A stretch of DNA of 64,000 nucleotides from MED-G78 sp964546275 (GTDB lineage Bacteria; Pseudomonadota; Gammaproteobacteria; Magnimaribacterales; D2472). The stretch's first letter is position 1; each line of letters begins with the position of its first letter. The DNA lies in assembly GCA_964546275.1 (NCBI GenBank), contig CAZJJG010000001.1:44147-108146 (forward strand), read 5' to 3'. The notes beneath the pieces are model-generated. The model was not told the DNA's origin. It saw only the letters and a list, made by a program, of their open reading frames with translations, and did no database searches. The position numbers were made by a program, and so were the translations under genes. Shown piece by piece: positions 1 through 8,460 of the stretch.

Positions 1-992
1 AGATGTCTAAATCAAAAGGAACTGGAATTAAAACAGAAGATTTTGCAAAGCATTGTGATCCAGAGAAATTAAGATATTATTTGGCTTCGAAGCTTAATGA
101 TAAGGTTGAAGATATTGATCTTAATATATCTGATATATCTCAAAGAATTAATTCAGACATAGTTGGTAAGTATTTAAATATTGCGAGCAGATCTTCAACT
201 TTTATTAATAAAAATGATGGAATGCTCTCACCTCTTATAGACAATGATTTAATTGATGTCATAACTGGCAATGCTAGCAATATTAAAGATCACTTTGAGT
301 CACGTCAATTCTCCAAAGCAGTTAGATTAATAATGGAAATGGCAGATATTACTAATAAATATATTAATGATAAAACTCCATGGAAGATGGAAAATGATGA
401 TGCTGTTCTGGTAGCCACAACAGCAATTAATGCTTTTAGAATTATCTCTATATACCTAAGCCCGATTTTACCTAAATTAACATCAGAGGCTTTTAAGACA
501 CTTGGTTTGGATATTCAGAGCTATAAAGACTTAGATAGTAATTTAGTTGGAAAAAAATTAGAAAAGTATGTTCCATTAATGACCAGAATGGAGCCGTTAG
601 AGCTTGAACAATTTAATGAAGGAGATGAGAAGATGAAGGGTGAAGAGGATACTAATGTAATGAATATTATAAATATAAATCAATTTGCAGATATTGATCT
701 AAGAGTAGCTAAAGTAATTGAAGCTGAAGATATAGAAGAAGCGGATAAGCTTATAAAGTTAACCTTGAGTGTTGGTGATTATGGAACTAAAACAGTATTT
801 GCTGGTATTAAAAGTGCCTATAAGAAAGAGGCTTTGTTAAATAGGATGGTCATACTTGTGCATAATTTAGCGCCTAGAAAAATGAAGTTTGGTTTATCTG
901 AAGGTATGGTGCTTGCATCTTCTAATGATGAGGGTGGAATATTTCTTATATCCCCAGATGAGGGAGCAGTTGAGGGTCAAAGAGTAAAATGA
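1..992 (+). CDS. metG: Methionyl-tRNA synthetase, C-terminal part (5' end off the window)
   Basis: This is the carboxy-terminal half of methionyl-tRNA synthetase, which charges tRNA-Met. The window opens inside the KMSKS signature: MSKSKG is read at once, and the two bases before it (ag) fit the lysine codon, so the catalytic Rossmann half lies beyond the left edge. Next comes the helical anticodon-binding domain (roughly residues 30-200 of the fragment, with a typical TPWKM segment). A C-terminal OB-fold tRNA-binding domain (about 225-329, starting INQFADIDLRVAKV) makes this the long, dimer-forming type known from E. coli. The stop overlaps the next start as ATGA, which suggests translational coupling to the reductase downstream. 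Confidence 0.95.
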   Translation, partial: MSKSKGTGIKTEDFAKHCDPEKLRYYLASKLNDKVEDIDLNISDISQRINSDIVGKYLNIASRSSTFINKNDGMLSPLIDNDLIDVITGNASNIKDHFESRQFSKAVRLIMEMADITNKYINDKTPWKMENDDAVLVATTAINAFRIISIYLSPILPKLTSEAFKTLGLDIQSYKDLDSNLVGKKLEKYVPLMTRMEPLELEQFNEGDEKMKGEEDTNVMNIININQFADIDLRVAKVIEAEDIEEADKLIKLTLSVGDYGTKTVFAGIKSAYKKEALLNRMVILVHNLAPRKMKFGLSEGMVLASSNDEGGIFLISPDEGAVEGQRVK

Positions 993-2029
993 AAGAAGTT
1001 GATATAGTAGTAATTGGTGCTGGACCTGTTGGATTATTTACAGTGTTTGAGGCAGGGCTTCTTGGATTAAGTTGCGTGTTAATAGATAACTTAGATAAAC
1101 CAGGTGGTCAGTGTGCTGAACTCTATCCAGAAAAGCCAATATATGACATCCCAGGCGTACCATTTCAGACTGCTCAAGAGCATGTAGATGCATTGCTTGA
1201 GCAAATAAAACCATTTGATTATGAATTACTTTTAAATCAAAGAGTTAATGAGCTAAAAATTAATAGCAATGATGATGGAATTAATACTTGGAATGTTGTG
1301 ACTTCAGAAAATGAATCTTTTACAACTAAGAATGTATTTATTGCAGCAGGAGCTGGCTCATTTGAGCCTAGAAAACCTCCAAATATTGAAGACCCTGATA
1401 GATTTGTGGGTTCAGGTGTCACATACGCAGTTAGATCTAAAGATCTTTATAAGAATAAGAATATTATTATTTTTGGCGGTGGTGATTCTGCATTGGATTG
1501 GAGTGTAGAACTAGCATCAATAGCGAAATCAGTAAGTTTAGTTCATAGACGAGATGATTTTAGGGGCGCGCCTCATACAGAAGCATTAATGAGAGAGTTG
1601 GTAAGTGATAATAAAATAAATTTACTAACACCTTATGTTATTGATTCAATTATTGGTGATGATGTAGTTTCTGGTGTGAATTTAAAAAACTTTGATACTG
1701 GTGAAATTGCTGATTTTGAAGCTGATGAGCTTTTATTTTTATTTGGATTAAATAAAAAACTAGGCCCAATAGTAGATTGGAATATTGATCTAAATGGTAA
1801 AAAAATTCCAGTAGACACAGCTACATACTCTACAAATTTAGATGGAGTTTTTGCTGTTGGAGATATTAATCATTATGAGGGCAAGCTTGATCTAATACTT
1901 TGTGGGTTTCATGAAACAACCATAGCGGTTCAAGAAGCTTATAGAAGAATAAATCCTGGTAAAAGAGTTCCATTTGGTTATACAACCTCAAATGCTAAAT
2001 TACAGGCCAAACTTGGCGTAAGCTCTTAA
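989..2029 (+). CDS. Ferredoxin--NADP+ reductase, thioredoxin-reductase-like (type 2)
   Basis: This flavoprotein of 346 residues probably moves electrons between NADPH and ferredoxin. The FAD-binding GAGPVG lies at residues 10-15, and the PGGQCAELYP segment near residue 40 is typical of the YumC/type-2 ferredoxin-NADP reductases. A second nucleotide-binding motif, GGGDSALDW, lies near residue 160, and AVGDINHYEGKLDLI near 290 closes the FAD site. The redox CxxC pair of true thioredoxin reductases is missing, which argues against that function. It overlaps metG by four bases, and an RnfB-like ferredoxin starts five bases after its stop, so the two may be redox partners. That pairing is an inference from position. 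Confidence 0.85.
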   Translation: MKEVDIVVIGAGPVGLFTVFEAGLLGLSCVLIDNLDKPGGQCAELYPEKPIYDIPGVPFQTAQEHVDALLEQIKPFDYELLLNQRVNELKINSNDDGINTWNVVTSENESFTTKNVFIAAGAGSFEPRKPPNIEDPDRFVGSGVTYAVRSKDLYKNKNIIIFGGGDSALDWSVELASIAKSVSLVHRRDDFRGAPHTEALMRELVSDNKINLLTPYVIDSIIGDDVVSGVNLKNFDTGEIADFEADELLFLFGLNKKLGPIVDWNIDLNGKKIPVDTATYSTNLDGVFAVGDINHYEGKLDLILCGFHETTIAVQEAYRRINPGKRVPFGYTTSNAKLQAKLGVSS

Positions 2030-2033
2030 GAAA

Positions 2034-2708
2034 TTGAATCTAATTGATTTAATACATGATGAACTGCCGCAGATTCAATGCGGCCGATGTGATACTCCAG
2101 GATGTTATCAATATGCTGAACAAATAGCATCAGGAGTAAGTCATGATAGATGTGTTCCTGGTGGTAAGGATACTTTAAATAAGCTTAATAAAATTTTAGC
2201 TAAAGATATAACATCTGTTGATATGGCTTATGGTCCATCAATACCTCTACAGGTTGCATTTATAGATGAATCTGAATGTATTGGTTGCAAGAAATGTATT
2301 ACTGCATGTCCTGTAGATGCCATATCTGGCTCTGTAAACCTAATGCACAACGTTATTAATGATCTCTGTACTGGTTGTGAGCTTTGTATTGAGCCCTGCC
2401 CGGTTGACTGTATCGATCTAATAGAAACATCTCAAACGGAAAGTAGAATAAACTCACAAATCAATTTTAATACGACTTCTTTAATTAGAACTAATGAATC
2501 TAAAAAGAAACGAATAGATGAGGCATCAAAATTCAATCATGAGTTGGGAATTGAAATAAACATTAAATTAAAAAATAGAAATAAAGATACAGAAAAAAAT
2601 CTTAAAGATCTTCAGCATAAAATCTTAAAAGATCAGTTAGATAATTTTCATAATTTTAATGATAATGATAAAGATGTATTTATTAACAATCTCCCTAAAG
2701 AGGAATAA
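2034..2708 (+). CDS. Soluble RnfB-like iron-sulfur protein (no membrane anchor)
   Basis: The protein has 224 residues. An RnfB-type four-cysteine cluster domain comes first (CGRCDTPGCYQYAEQ, then DRCVPGG, residues 17-45). Two ferredoxin 4Fe-4S motifs follow (CIGCKKCITACPVD near 82 and CTGCELCIEPCPVD near 112). The tail after about residue 130 is lysine-rich and low in complexity. In E. coli RnfB a membrane helix precedes the first cluster. Here the domain begins at the N-terminus, so the protein should be cytoplasmic. The start is TTG at 2034, four bases after the reductase stop, and no better in-frame ATG was seen. No other rnf gene is nearby. Electron transfer with the adjacent reductase is plausible but inferred. 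Confidence 0.75.
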   Translation: MNLIDLIHDELPQIQCGRCDTPGCYQYAEQIASGVSHDRCVPGGKDTLNKLNKILAKDITSVDMAYGPSIPLQVAFIDESECIGCKKCITACPVDAISGSVNLMHNVINDLCTGCELCIEPCPVDCIDLIETSQTESRINSQINFNTTSLIRTNESKKKRIDEASKFNHELGIEINIKLKNRNKDTEKNLKDLQHKILKDQLDNFHNFNDNDKDVFINNLPKEE

Positions 2709-2711
2709 AGG

Positions 2712-3305
2712 ATGATAAAAGAGAGGTTTCGTAAATACTTACCAGTAGTAGTTGATCTTGAAACAGGTGGGTTTGATAGTAAAACAAATGCAATTCTTGA
2801 AATTGCTGCAACTTTAGTTGCTGAGAATAATGATACCGGCTTGTTAGAAGTGGGTGAAACGTATAGATATCATATTGAACCATATGAGGGATTGGTTGTA
2901 GAAGCTGAATCCTTGGAATTTACTAAAATTAACCTTGATCACCCTTTGCGTAATGCTGTTAGTGAAAAAGATGCATTAGATGACCTCTTTAAAATTATTA
3001 ACAAACATAGAACAGAAAATGGTTGCTCAAGAGCAATATTAGTTGGTCATAATGCCCACTTTGATCATGCATTTTTAACAGAGTCAATTAAAAGAAACAA
3101 TAACAAGAAATCACCATTTCATCCTTTTTCTGTCTTAGACACTGTTACCCTTGGTGCACTTCATACCAAGCAAACAGTCTTAGCCCGTATTTGTGATGTT
3201 TTAGATGTAGAGTATGATTCGAAGCTAGCTCATTCAGCAGCCTATGATTCTGATGTTACGGCTAAAGTCTTTTGTAAGATTATCAATGATTTTGATTCTA
3301 GGTAA
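2712..3305 (+). CDS. rnt: Ribonuclease T
   Basis: This is a DEDD-family 3'-5' exoribonuclease that trims the 3' ends of tRNA and other stable RNAs. The 197 residues match the family length. Exo I is VDLETGGF (acidic pair D and E near residues 15-17), Exo II is GHNAHFDHAFL near 111, and Exo III is HSAAYDSDVTAKVF near 177, giving the DEDDh catalytic set. The segment PFHPFSVLDTVTLGALHTKQTVLARIC is strongly RNase-T-like. The gene begins three bases after the RnfB-like gene and an AAAGG lies just before its ATG. It is probably the last gene of the metG-led transcript, because a separate promoter follows. Confidence 0.93.
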   Translation: MIKERFRKYLPVVVDLETGGFDSKTNAILEIAATLVAENNDTGLLEVGETYRYHIEPYEGLVVEAESLEFTKINLDHPLRNAVSEKDALDDLFKIINKHRTENGCSRAILVGHNAHFDHAFLTESIKRNNNKKSPFHPFSVLDTVTLGALHTKQTVLARICDVLDVEYDSKLAHSAAYDSDVTAKVFCKIINDFDSR

Positions 3306-3310
3306 ATGGA

Positions 3311-3341
3311 AATGATTATCAAAAGTAGAATGATTATCATT
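3311..3341. promoter_or_regulatory. Tandem Fur boxes upstream of the ferritin-like gene
   Basis: Two copies of the Fur-box core lie in tandem, 18 bp apart. AATGATTATCATT at 3329-3341 matches all 13 bases of the core of the complementary strand of the classical 19-bp Fur box. AATGATTATCAAA at 3311-3323 matches 11 of 13. They lie about 24-54 bases upstream of a good -35 hexamer. Iron control of the ferritin-like gene is expected. Because the boxes are upstream of the promoter rather than over it, the sign of regulation (repression or activation) cannot be told. Confidence 0.7.
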
Positions 3342-3364
3342 ATTTAAATACCTTAAATCAATGC

Positions 3365-3393
3365 TTTACATTAGTAATATATTCAAATATATT
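3365..3393 (+). promoter_or_regulatory. Sigma-70-type promoter of the ferritin-like gene
   Basis: TTTACA at 3365-3370 and TATATT at 3388-3393 are separated by exactly 17 bases. Each hexamer differs by one base from the consensus. An AAGGA ribosome-binding site sits at 3416-3420, six bases before the ATG at 3426. No other spacing in this 120-base gap looked as good. Confidence 0.6.
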
Positions 3394-3425
3394 GGCTAAA
3401 TATTCACATCAAATAAAGGAAAATA

Positions 3426-3866
3426 ATGGAAATGAAAGAGCTTAATTCGGTTAATGTTTGCAATATACTTAATGAAATTATGGAATACGAGCTGGCAGGA
3501 GTTGTTAGATATACTCACTCTGCACTCATGGTTAGTGGTCCCTATAGAATACCAATAGTTACTTTCCTCAAAGAACAAGCTACCGAATCATTACTTCACG
3601 CTCAACAAGCTGGTGAACTAATTGTAGGATTAGACGGTCATCCTAGTCAGAAGATTGCTCGTATTGAAGAAACTAATAGACACTCTATAAGAGATATACT
3701 TGAAGAAGGTTTGATGCATGAGTTACATGCGTTAAGTTTGTACAAAAAACTTCTTTCAAGTGTTGATAATGCATCTGTCTATCTTGAGGAGTATGCGAGA
3801 GGAATGATAGGCGAAGAAGAGCAACACTCTCTTGAGCTAAAAGCAATGTTAAAGGATTTTAGTTAA
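3426..3866 (+). CDS. Ferritin-like / bacterioferritin-family iron protein
   Basis: This is a four-helix-bundle ferritin-like protein of 146 residues, probably for iron storage or detoxification. The expected di-iron ligands of a bacterioferritin-type ferroxidase centre can be placed: Glu22 (YELAG), Glu54 and His58 (EQATESLLHAQ), Glu99 (HELHAL), and Glu131 with His134 in an ExxH (EEEQH). The methionine that binds haem in E. coli Bfr has no clear counterpart, so haem binding is doubtful. It is slightly shorter than Bfr. It is monocistronic and convergent with grxD 12 bases away. Tandem Fur boxes and a strong promoter lie upstream, consistent with an iron-responsive gene. A non-storage ferritin-like oxidase cannot be ruled out. 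Confidence 0.8.
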   Translation: MEMKELNSVNVCNILNEIMEYELAGVVRYTHSALMVSGPYRIPIVTFLKEQATESLLHAQQAGELIVGLDGHPSQKIARIEETNRHSIRDILEEGLMHELHALSLYKKLLSSVDNASVYLEEYARGMIGEEEQHSLELKAMLKDFS

Positions 3867-3878
3867 ATAGATTTAATC

Positions 3879-4187
3879 TTAAACTTCTTGAATAAGCTTG
3901 AGGAGCTCACCAGATTCATGCATTTCACTAACGATATCTGCACCCCCTACTAACTCACCCTTTATAAAAACCTGAGGGAAAGTTGGCCAATCTGAAACAC
4001 TTGGTAAAGTAGATCTTATTTCTGGATTCTCTAAAATATCAACATAGGAGAATTCAGCCTCGCAAGTAATAAGAGCTTGGACAGTCTTAGCAGAAAAACC
4101 ACATCTAGGCTCATAAGGAGTTCCCTTCATATATATAAGAACAGTATTAGCTGCTATTTGCTCTTTTAATTTTTCTTCAATACTCAT
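3879..4187 (-). CDS. grxD: Monothiol glutaredoxin (Grx4 family)
   Basis: This is a CGFS-type monothiol glutaredoxin of 102 residues. The active-site CGFS is at residues 29-32. The glutathione-binding WPTFPQVFIKGELVGG segment follows near residue 65. The family carries 2Fe-2S clusters between subunits or shared with BolA-type partners. A bolA gene is present elsewhere in this window (57264-57569), which fits that pairing. The ATG at 4187 overlaps the pdxJ stop by four bases, so the two genes are translationally coupled. Confidence 0.93.
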   Translation of the reverse strand: MSIEEKLKEQIAANTVLIYMKGTPYEPRCGFSAKTVQALITCEAEFSYVDILENPEIRSTLPSVSDWPTFPQVFIKGELVGGADIVSEMHESGELLKLIQEV

Positions 4188-4939
4188 ATTTGCCCCTTTG
4201 TGATGTTTATATATCTATTTATAGTGTCTCTAAAGCCATATTTCAAGGAGTCTACTATAATTGCATGGCCTATTGATACCTCATCTATTAAACCTAGAGA
4301 TCTTAAAGGTGGCAAGTTGTCTAAATTTAAATCATGTCCAGCATTAACCCTAAGATTTGAGTCCTTACAATAAATAATAATATCTTTGTATGTATTAATT
4401 AGATCTGAATTAGAGATACTCTTATCTGCGAAGCTTCGAGCATATGCTTCTGTATAAATTTCTACACAATTAGCTGATAAACTTTGAGCGTAATCTATAG
4501 ACTTTTTGTCTGGATCAACAAATAAACTCACTCGTTCAGAATTATCTTTTAAATTTTTTATTACTTTTTCTAGTTCATGATCATGATCGCCAGTCTCCCA
4601 ACCGTGATCTGAAGTTATTTGATCAAGAGCATCTGGAACAAGCGTCGCTTGAGTTGGCTGGACAATCTTTACCAATTCTTCGAACCCAAGATAGTCACCA
4701 ACCTTTAGTTCAAATGGATTACCTTCAATATTAAATTCAGCTCCTTGAGCCATAACTAGCTTACCAAGATTAATAACATCATTTGATGTAGCATGACGGT
4801 GATCTGGTCTTGGGTGCAGTGTGATGCCCTCTGCTCCTTCTTCTAATGCTTGTAATGCAAATGTCTCGAGATTTGGATAATCTGTTCCCCTAGAGTTTCT
4901 TAAAAGAGCAATTTTATTTAAATTTACGCTTAGTATCAT
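4184..4939 (-). CDS. pdxJ: Pyridoxine 5'-phosphate synthase
   Basis: PdxJ condenses 1-deoxy-D-xylulose 5-phosphate with 3-amino-2-oxopropyl phosphate in the DXP-dependent vitamin B6 pathway. The 251 residues match the family (E. coli 243). The N-terminal SVNLNKIALLRNSRG and the segment ITLHPRPDHRH (near residue 40) are hallmark PdxJ sequence. RVNAGHDLNLDNL near 197 and EVSIGHAIIVDSL near 219 complete the TIM-barrel phosphate site. It lies between the M20 amidohydrolase gene, 10 bases upstream, and grxD, which it overlaps. The usual partner recO is not in the window. Confidence 0.95.
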   Translation of the reverse strand: MILSVNLNKIALLRNSRGTDYPNLETFALQALEEGAEGITLHPRPDHRHATSNDVINLGKLVMAQGAEFNIEGNPFELKVGDYLGFEELVKIVQPTQATLVPDALDQITSDHGWETGDHDHELEKVIKNLKDNSERVSLFVDPDKKSIDYAQSLSANCVEIYTEAYARSFADKSISNSDLINTYKDIIIYCKDSNLRVNAGHDLNLDNLPPLRSLGLIDEVSIGHAIIVDSLKYGFRDTINRYINITKGQI

Positions 4940-4949
4940 TTTGTGAGCT

Positions 4950-6305
4950 TTAGTTATTTAAATGGTCAGCTGAATAATCTGAAACTAAATTAATAAAGCT
5001 CTTAACTCCACTATCTAGGGCTGAATCATGAACAACAAAATATGGAGTATGGTTGCCTGGAGCAACTGCTACATTTTCTTTATTAACTCCAAGAAAAAAA
5101 TATAATCCAGGAACTTCTTGTGCAAAAAATGCGAAATCTTCAGCTCCTGTAGATGCAGATATATCAGAAGTAAACAAGCCATCAGATGCTTCAATGAGTG
5201 ATTTAGAATAGTTTTTTACTAGATCAGGGTTATTAACAGTAACTGGATAAGATCCGTATATTGCAAAATCTACAGTTGCTTCAACATTATGAGCTTTTGC
5301 TATGTTTGTTGCTATTGTTCTCATCTCTTTATGAATGAGATCAGATATCTCTTTTTTAAAAGTTCTTATGGTTCCCTCAAGCATTGCTGTTTCGGGAATA
5401 ATATTATTTCTTGATCCGGCTTTAACTATACCAACTGAGATAACAGCTGGATTTTCTCTTATATCTATTCGTCTGCTTATTATAGTTTGAAGGCTCGTGC
5501 CTATGTCAAAAGCTGCCATTATTGGATCATTCGAAGACCACGGAGTTGAACCATGTGATTGTGTGCCTGTAATATTTATTCTAAAAGCTTCAGCAGAAGC
5601 CATGGCTGGACCTGCTTTAACTGCTATTGCTCCGTTATACGAATTTGTTACATGCATACCAAAAACAACATCAGGTCTTTCATCGAATATACCTTCCTTT
5701 AACATCAGCTCAGCACCTCCCTCTTCGCCTTCTGGCGGACCTTCTTCAGCAGGTTGAAATATTAATAAGATGTCTCCATGAAGCTTATCTGTATTTCTAG
5801 AGAGAAAATCAGCAACGCCTAGCAAGACTGCAATATGTGCATCGTGACCGCACGCATGCATAACTCCAACTTCATTTCCTTGATATTGTGTAGTTTCAAT
5901 TGAAGCAAATGGAAGATTAGTCATTTCTGTAACAGGAAGACCATCAATATCTGCTCTTAATGCCATGAGTGGACCTGGATGTTCTCCTCTTATGTAAGCA
6001 GTTAATCCTGTATAAGCAATACCTGTATTAACTTCTAACCCAAGATCTGTAAGTAATTCAGCAATATATTTAGATGTTTTAAATTCTCTATTGCCAAGTT
6101 CTGGGTACTGGTGAAAGTGATGACGCCATTTAATAATTTTAGTCATTAACCCATCTATATCTTGAGAAAGAGCTTCTTTTAATGGGCTAGTTGTACTTTT
6201 TGTATTATTTGATGCAATTGCCTCAGGATCCATGCTCATAAGTTGAGCAGATGCTGGCAATAAGCTAAATGTTAACAAGAAACAGAATATGTGTAATATT
6301 TTCAT
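4950..6305 (-). CDS. Secreted M20-family amidohydrolase (hippurate/N-acyl-amino-acid hydrolase type)
   Basis: This is a zinc-dependent amidohydrolase of 451 residues in the M20D (HipO/IAA-amino-acid hydrolase) group, which hydrolyses N-acylated or N-aroylated amino acids. A signal peptide (about residues 1-20, ending PASAQ) predicts export, unlike most cytoplasmic relatives. Family motifs include RHHFHQYPELG at 61-71, the metal ligands in HACGHDAH at 150-157, and PAEEGP at 185-190. The ATG at 6305 puts the signal peptide at the very N-terminus, which supports that start. The true substrate is unknown. It reads into pdxJ 10 bases away but shares no obvious function with it. Confidence 0.85.
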   Translation of the reverse strand: MKILHIFCFLLTFSLLPASAQLMSMDPEAIASNNTKSTTSPLKEALSQDIDGLMTKIIKWRHHFHQYPELGNREFKTSKYIAELLTDLGLEVNTGIAYTGLTAYIRGEHPGPLMALRADIDGLPVTEMTNLPFASIETTQYQGNEVGVMHACGHDAHIAVLLGVADFLSRNTDKLHGDILLIFQPAEEGPPEGEEGGAELMLKEGIFDERPDVVFGMHVTNSYNGAIAVKAGPAMASAEAFRINITGTQSHGSTPWSSNDPIMAAFDIGTSLQTIISRRIDIRENPAVISVGIVKAGSRNNIIPETAMLEGTIRTFKKEISDLIHKEMRTIATNIAKAHNVEATVDFAIYGSYPVTVNNPDLVKNYSKSLIEASDGLFTSDISASTGAEDFAFFAQEVPGLYFFLGVNKENVAVAPGNHTPYFVVHDSALDSGVKSFINLVSDYSADHLNN

Positions 6306-6333
6306 AACTATACTAATTTATAAGAAAAGAGAC

Positions 6334-7098
6334 TTAATATCTATATATATCATCCTTTTTTAAGAGTACTAGGGATTCAGCATTATTGGATAAATTAGTA
6401 TCATCTTTATACCCACTTATTAAAATAATGGGCTGTTGTTCATTACATTGTCCCATTAATATAGATGCAGCTGCGGCAAGCTCATCGCCAATAGCTATTT
6501 CTGTTGTCATTAAGACATTGCCATGCATATCTATTGCACCTTTTTTATCTAATAAACAATTTATATTTGAGCTACCTATAGCAAAACCCGTTATTCCATA
6601 TCTTTGAGGTCGCGTCATTGAGTCACTAATAATAACGTTAACATTAAGGTCTAATCTTTTGCTTAAATTATTACTAATTGTAAGTGCTGATTTGTTCGGA
6701 TCTTCAGGCAGCAACAGAACCTGTTTCTTATTATCTTTAATATTAGAAATATCAATTCCAGCATTTATATTTGTAAATCCTAGTTTATGCTCAGTTATTA
6801 AAATATTGTTTTCAGAACTTAAAATCTGATTTGATTCATTTAAAACTACTTGAATGAATTCTGCTGATTTATTTACTGTTTTAGCAAGGATTGATGCTTC
6901 TGCAGATACTTCTACGTTAGATAATTTTACATATCTATCTTCAGACTTAGATATGATCTTTTGAGCAATAACAAAGATATCTCCATCCTTTACTAGCAAC
7001 TCATCATTAGAAATATTTTGGATTATCAATTCTGTTAAATCTGTTCCAGGATCAATTTCAGGAATATTTAATAATGCTGTTAATGATAATGAATTCAT
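6334..7098 (-). CDS. CofE-like coenzyme F420-0:L-glutamate ligase family protein
   Basis: This protein of 254 residues belongs to the F420 ligase family, whose known members add glutamate to coenzyme F420-0. The N-terminal LTALLNIPEIDPGTDL and the central ISDSMTRPQRYG(ITG)FAIGSSNI match the family signature of an acidic metal ligand and an RP.R.G..AIG loop. ATG 7098 was chosen over the longer frame from 7143 because it lies four bases after the transporter stop and the homology starts there. No cofC, cofD, cofG/H or known F420-dependent enzyme is in the window. It may therefore serve real F420 synthesis encoded elsewhere or a related ligation. Confidence 0.75.
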   Translation of the reverse strand: MNSLSLTALLNIPEIDPGTDLTELIIQNISNDELLVKDGDIFVIAQKIISKSEDRYVKLSNVEVSAEASILAKTVNKSAEFIQVVLNESNQILSSENNILITEHKLGFTNINAGIDISNIKDNKKQVLLLPEDPNKSALTISNNLSKRLDLNVNVIISDSMTRPQRYGITGFAIGSSNINCLLDKKGAIDMHGNVLMTTEIAIGDELAAAASILMGQCNEQQPIILISGYKDDTNLSNNAESLVLLKKDDIYRY

Positions 7099-7102
7099 GG
7101 AA

Positions 7103-8407
7103 TTAGACTTTATATTTATATTGCTTAATAAGAAGCGCAGCAAGGCTGTAACAAATTATTGGAATAAATATGTATAAATTCCATAATAAATCTAAACTTT
7201 CACTTGTATTATTTAAACCTAACACTGGATCAAAAACTGAAAAGAGTCCAAGTATTAAGTAAGGAATTGACGCAGCAAATGCATTACCAAATTTTAAAAA
7301 TAATGTAAAAAATGAGTACATTGAAGCTGATCTATCTTGTCCATAAAACTCTTTATCTTGTTTTGCTAAGTCAGCAACCATAGCTACTATTAGTGGATTA
7401 ACTCCTGCATATGCAACGCCAATGCTAACAAATGCAATAGATGATCCAATAAGCATATATTGTGGATTATCTATTAAGTAATACTCCCAACCTAAATAAG
7501 CAATAAATGACATGATTGCGACATACACAGAGCATATAAAGGCAGCTTCATGTTTAGATTTTCTTAAGGCTAGCTTTCTCCAAATCTGTAAACCGCAAAT
7601 AGCTGAAAAGAAATATAATAAAATCATTCTTGCACTATATTCAGGCAGATTTAAAACATAATCTATTACAAATAATGCAGTTGCTCCTTGCGCTCCTTGA
7701 GCTAATACAACTAAAACGCCAGCACTAACCACAATCTTTAAATTTTTATTGTAGAAGAATGCTTTAAAAACTTTAAATGGATGCAAAACCTCTGCCGAGA
7801 CTTCTTTAGAGTCTGGGACTTTGATAAGAGCAGTTGAAACGATAACCGGCAGAAGTATCAATACAAAGATACCTATCGCTAATATTTTTGTTTCAATAGG
7901 AGCATTAAAATATATTTCAACAAATGCTGGTATAGCTAATACAAATAAACTAAAGAAAACATTTACAGCTTCTCTTAAAGTTAATAAATTTGTTTTATCA
8001 TCATATGAAGGAGCTAAAAAAACACTCCATGATAATTGCGTAATCCCACTTAATGTAAATCCTGTATACAGCAAAAATAGACTAAAAAAGAAATACCAGC
8101 CAGAAGGGTTCGTATTGATTGGGAAATACAATAAGACTGTTGAAACCATTAATATTGGGAGTGATAAGGCAATCCAATGTTTATGTTTACCCCATCTTGA
8201 GGGATATCTATCGATAAGGGTTCCCATAATAGGATCTGTGAATAGATCTAAAACTCGACCTAAGATAAAAATAGAACCTACAGTCGTTAATCCCATTCCT
8301 AAATTTGTAGCAAAATATGGAAGAACATATACAACAATTGGCATGGCTGCTGCTGCTCCACTAAAATTTAGAAGAGCATAAAAAACTTTAGAAGACCTTG
8401 AAATCAT
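7103..8407 (-). CDS. GPH/MelB-type sugar-cation symporter (MFS superfamily)
   Basis: This integral membrane protein of 434 residues has about 12 predicted helices and resembles the glycoside-pentoside-hexuronide:cation symporters. The loop LDLFTDPIMGTLIDRYPSRW (residues about 49-70) with the following GKHKHW is the typical GPH cytoplasmic motif, which contains a conserved Asp. The substrate cannot be read from the sequence. The gene is divergent from the Trm112 gene, with 53 bases between the starts, and the CofE-like gene follows after four bases. That tight link may mean the transported compound and the ligase are related, which is inference only. Confidence 0.8.
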   Translation of the reverse strand: MISRSSKVFYALLNFSGAAAAMPIVVYVLPYFATNLGMGLTTVGSIFILGRVLDLFTDPIMGTLIDRYPSRWGKHKHWIALSLPILMVSTVLLYFPINTNPSGWYFFFSLFLLYTGFTLSGITQLSWSVFLAPSYDDKTNLLTLREAVNVFFSLFVLAIPAFVEIYFNAPIETKILAIGIFVLILLPVIVSTALIKVPDSKEVSAEVLHPFKVFKAFFYNKNLKIVVSAGVLVVLAQGAQGATALFVIDYVLNLPEYSARMILLYFFSAICGLQIWRKLALRKSKHEAAFICSVYVAIMSFIAYLGWEYYLIDNPQYMLIGSSIAFVSIGVAYAGVNPLIVAMVADLAKQDKEFYGQDRSASMYSFFTLFLKFGNAFAASIPYLILGLFSVFDPVLGLNNTSESLDLLWNLYIFIPIICYSLAALLIKQYKYKV

Positions 8408-8460
8408 CGAACAACCATAACATAACTTTTATAAATTCATGTCTAATGTATAATCAAAAA

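Noticed and set aside
7821..8381. 186-codon frame on the plus strand inside the GPH transporter gene
   Set aside because: It is the shadow of a well-supported membrane protein on the minus strand, with no homology or ribosome-binding site of its own.
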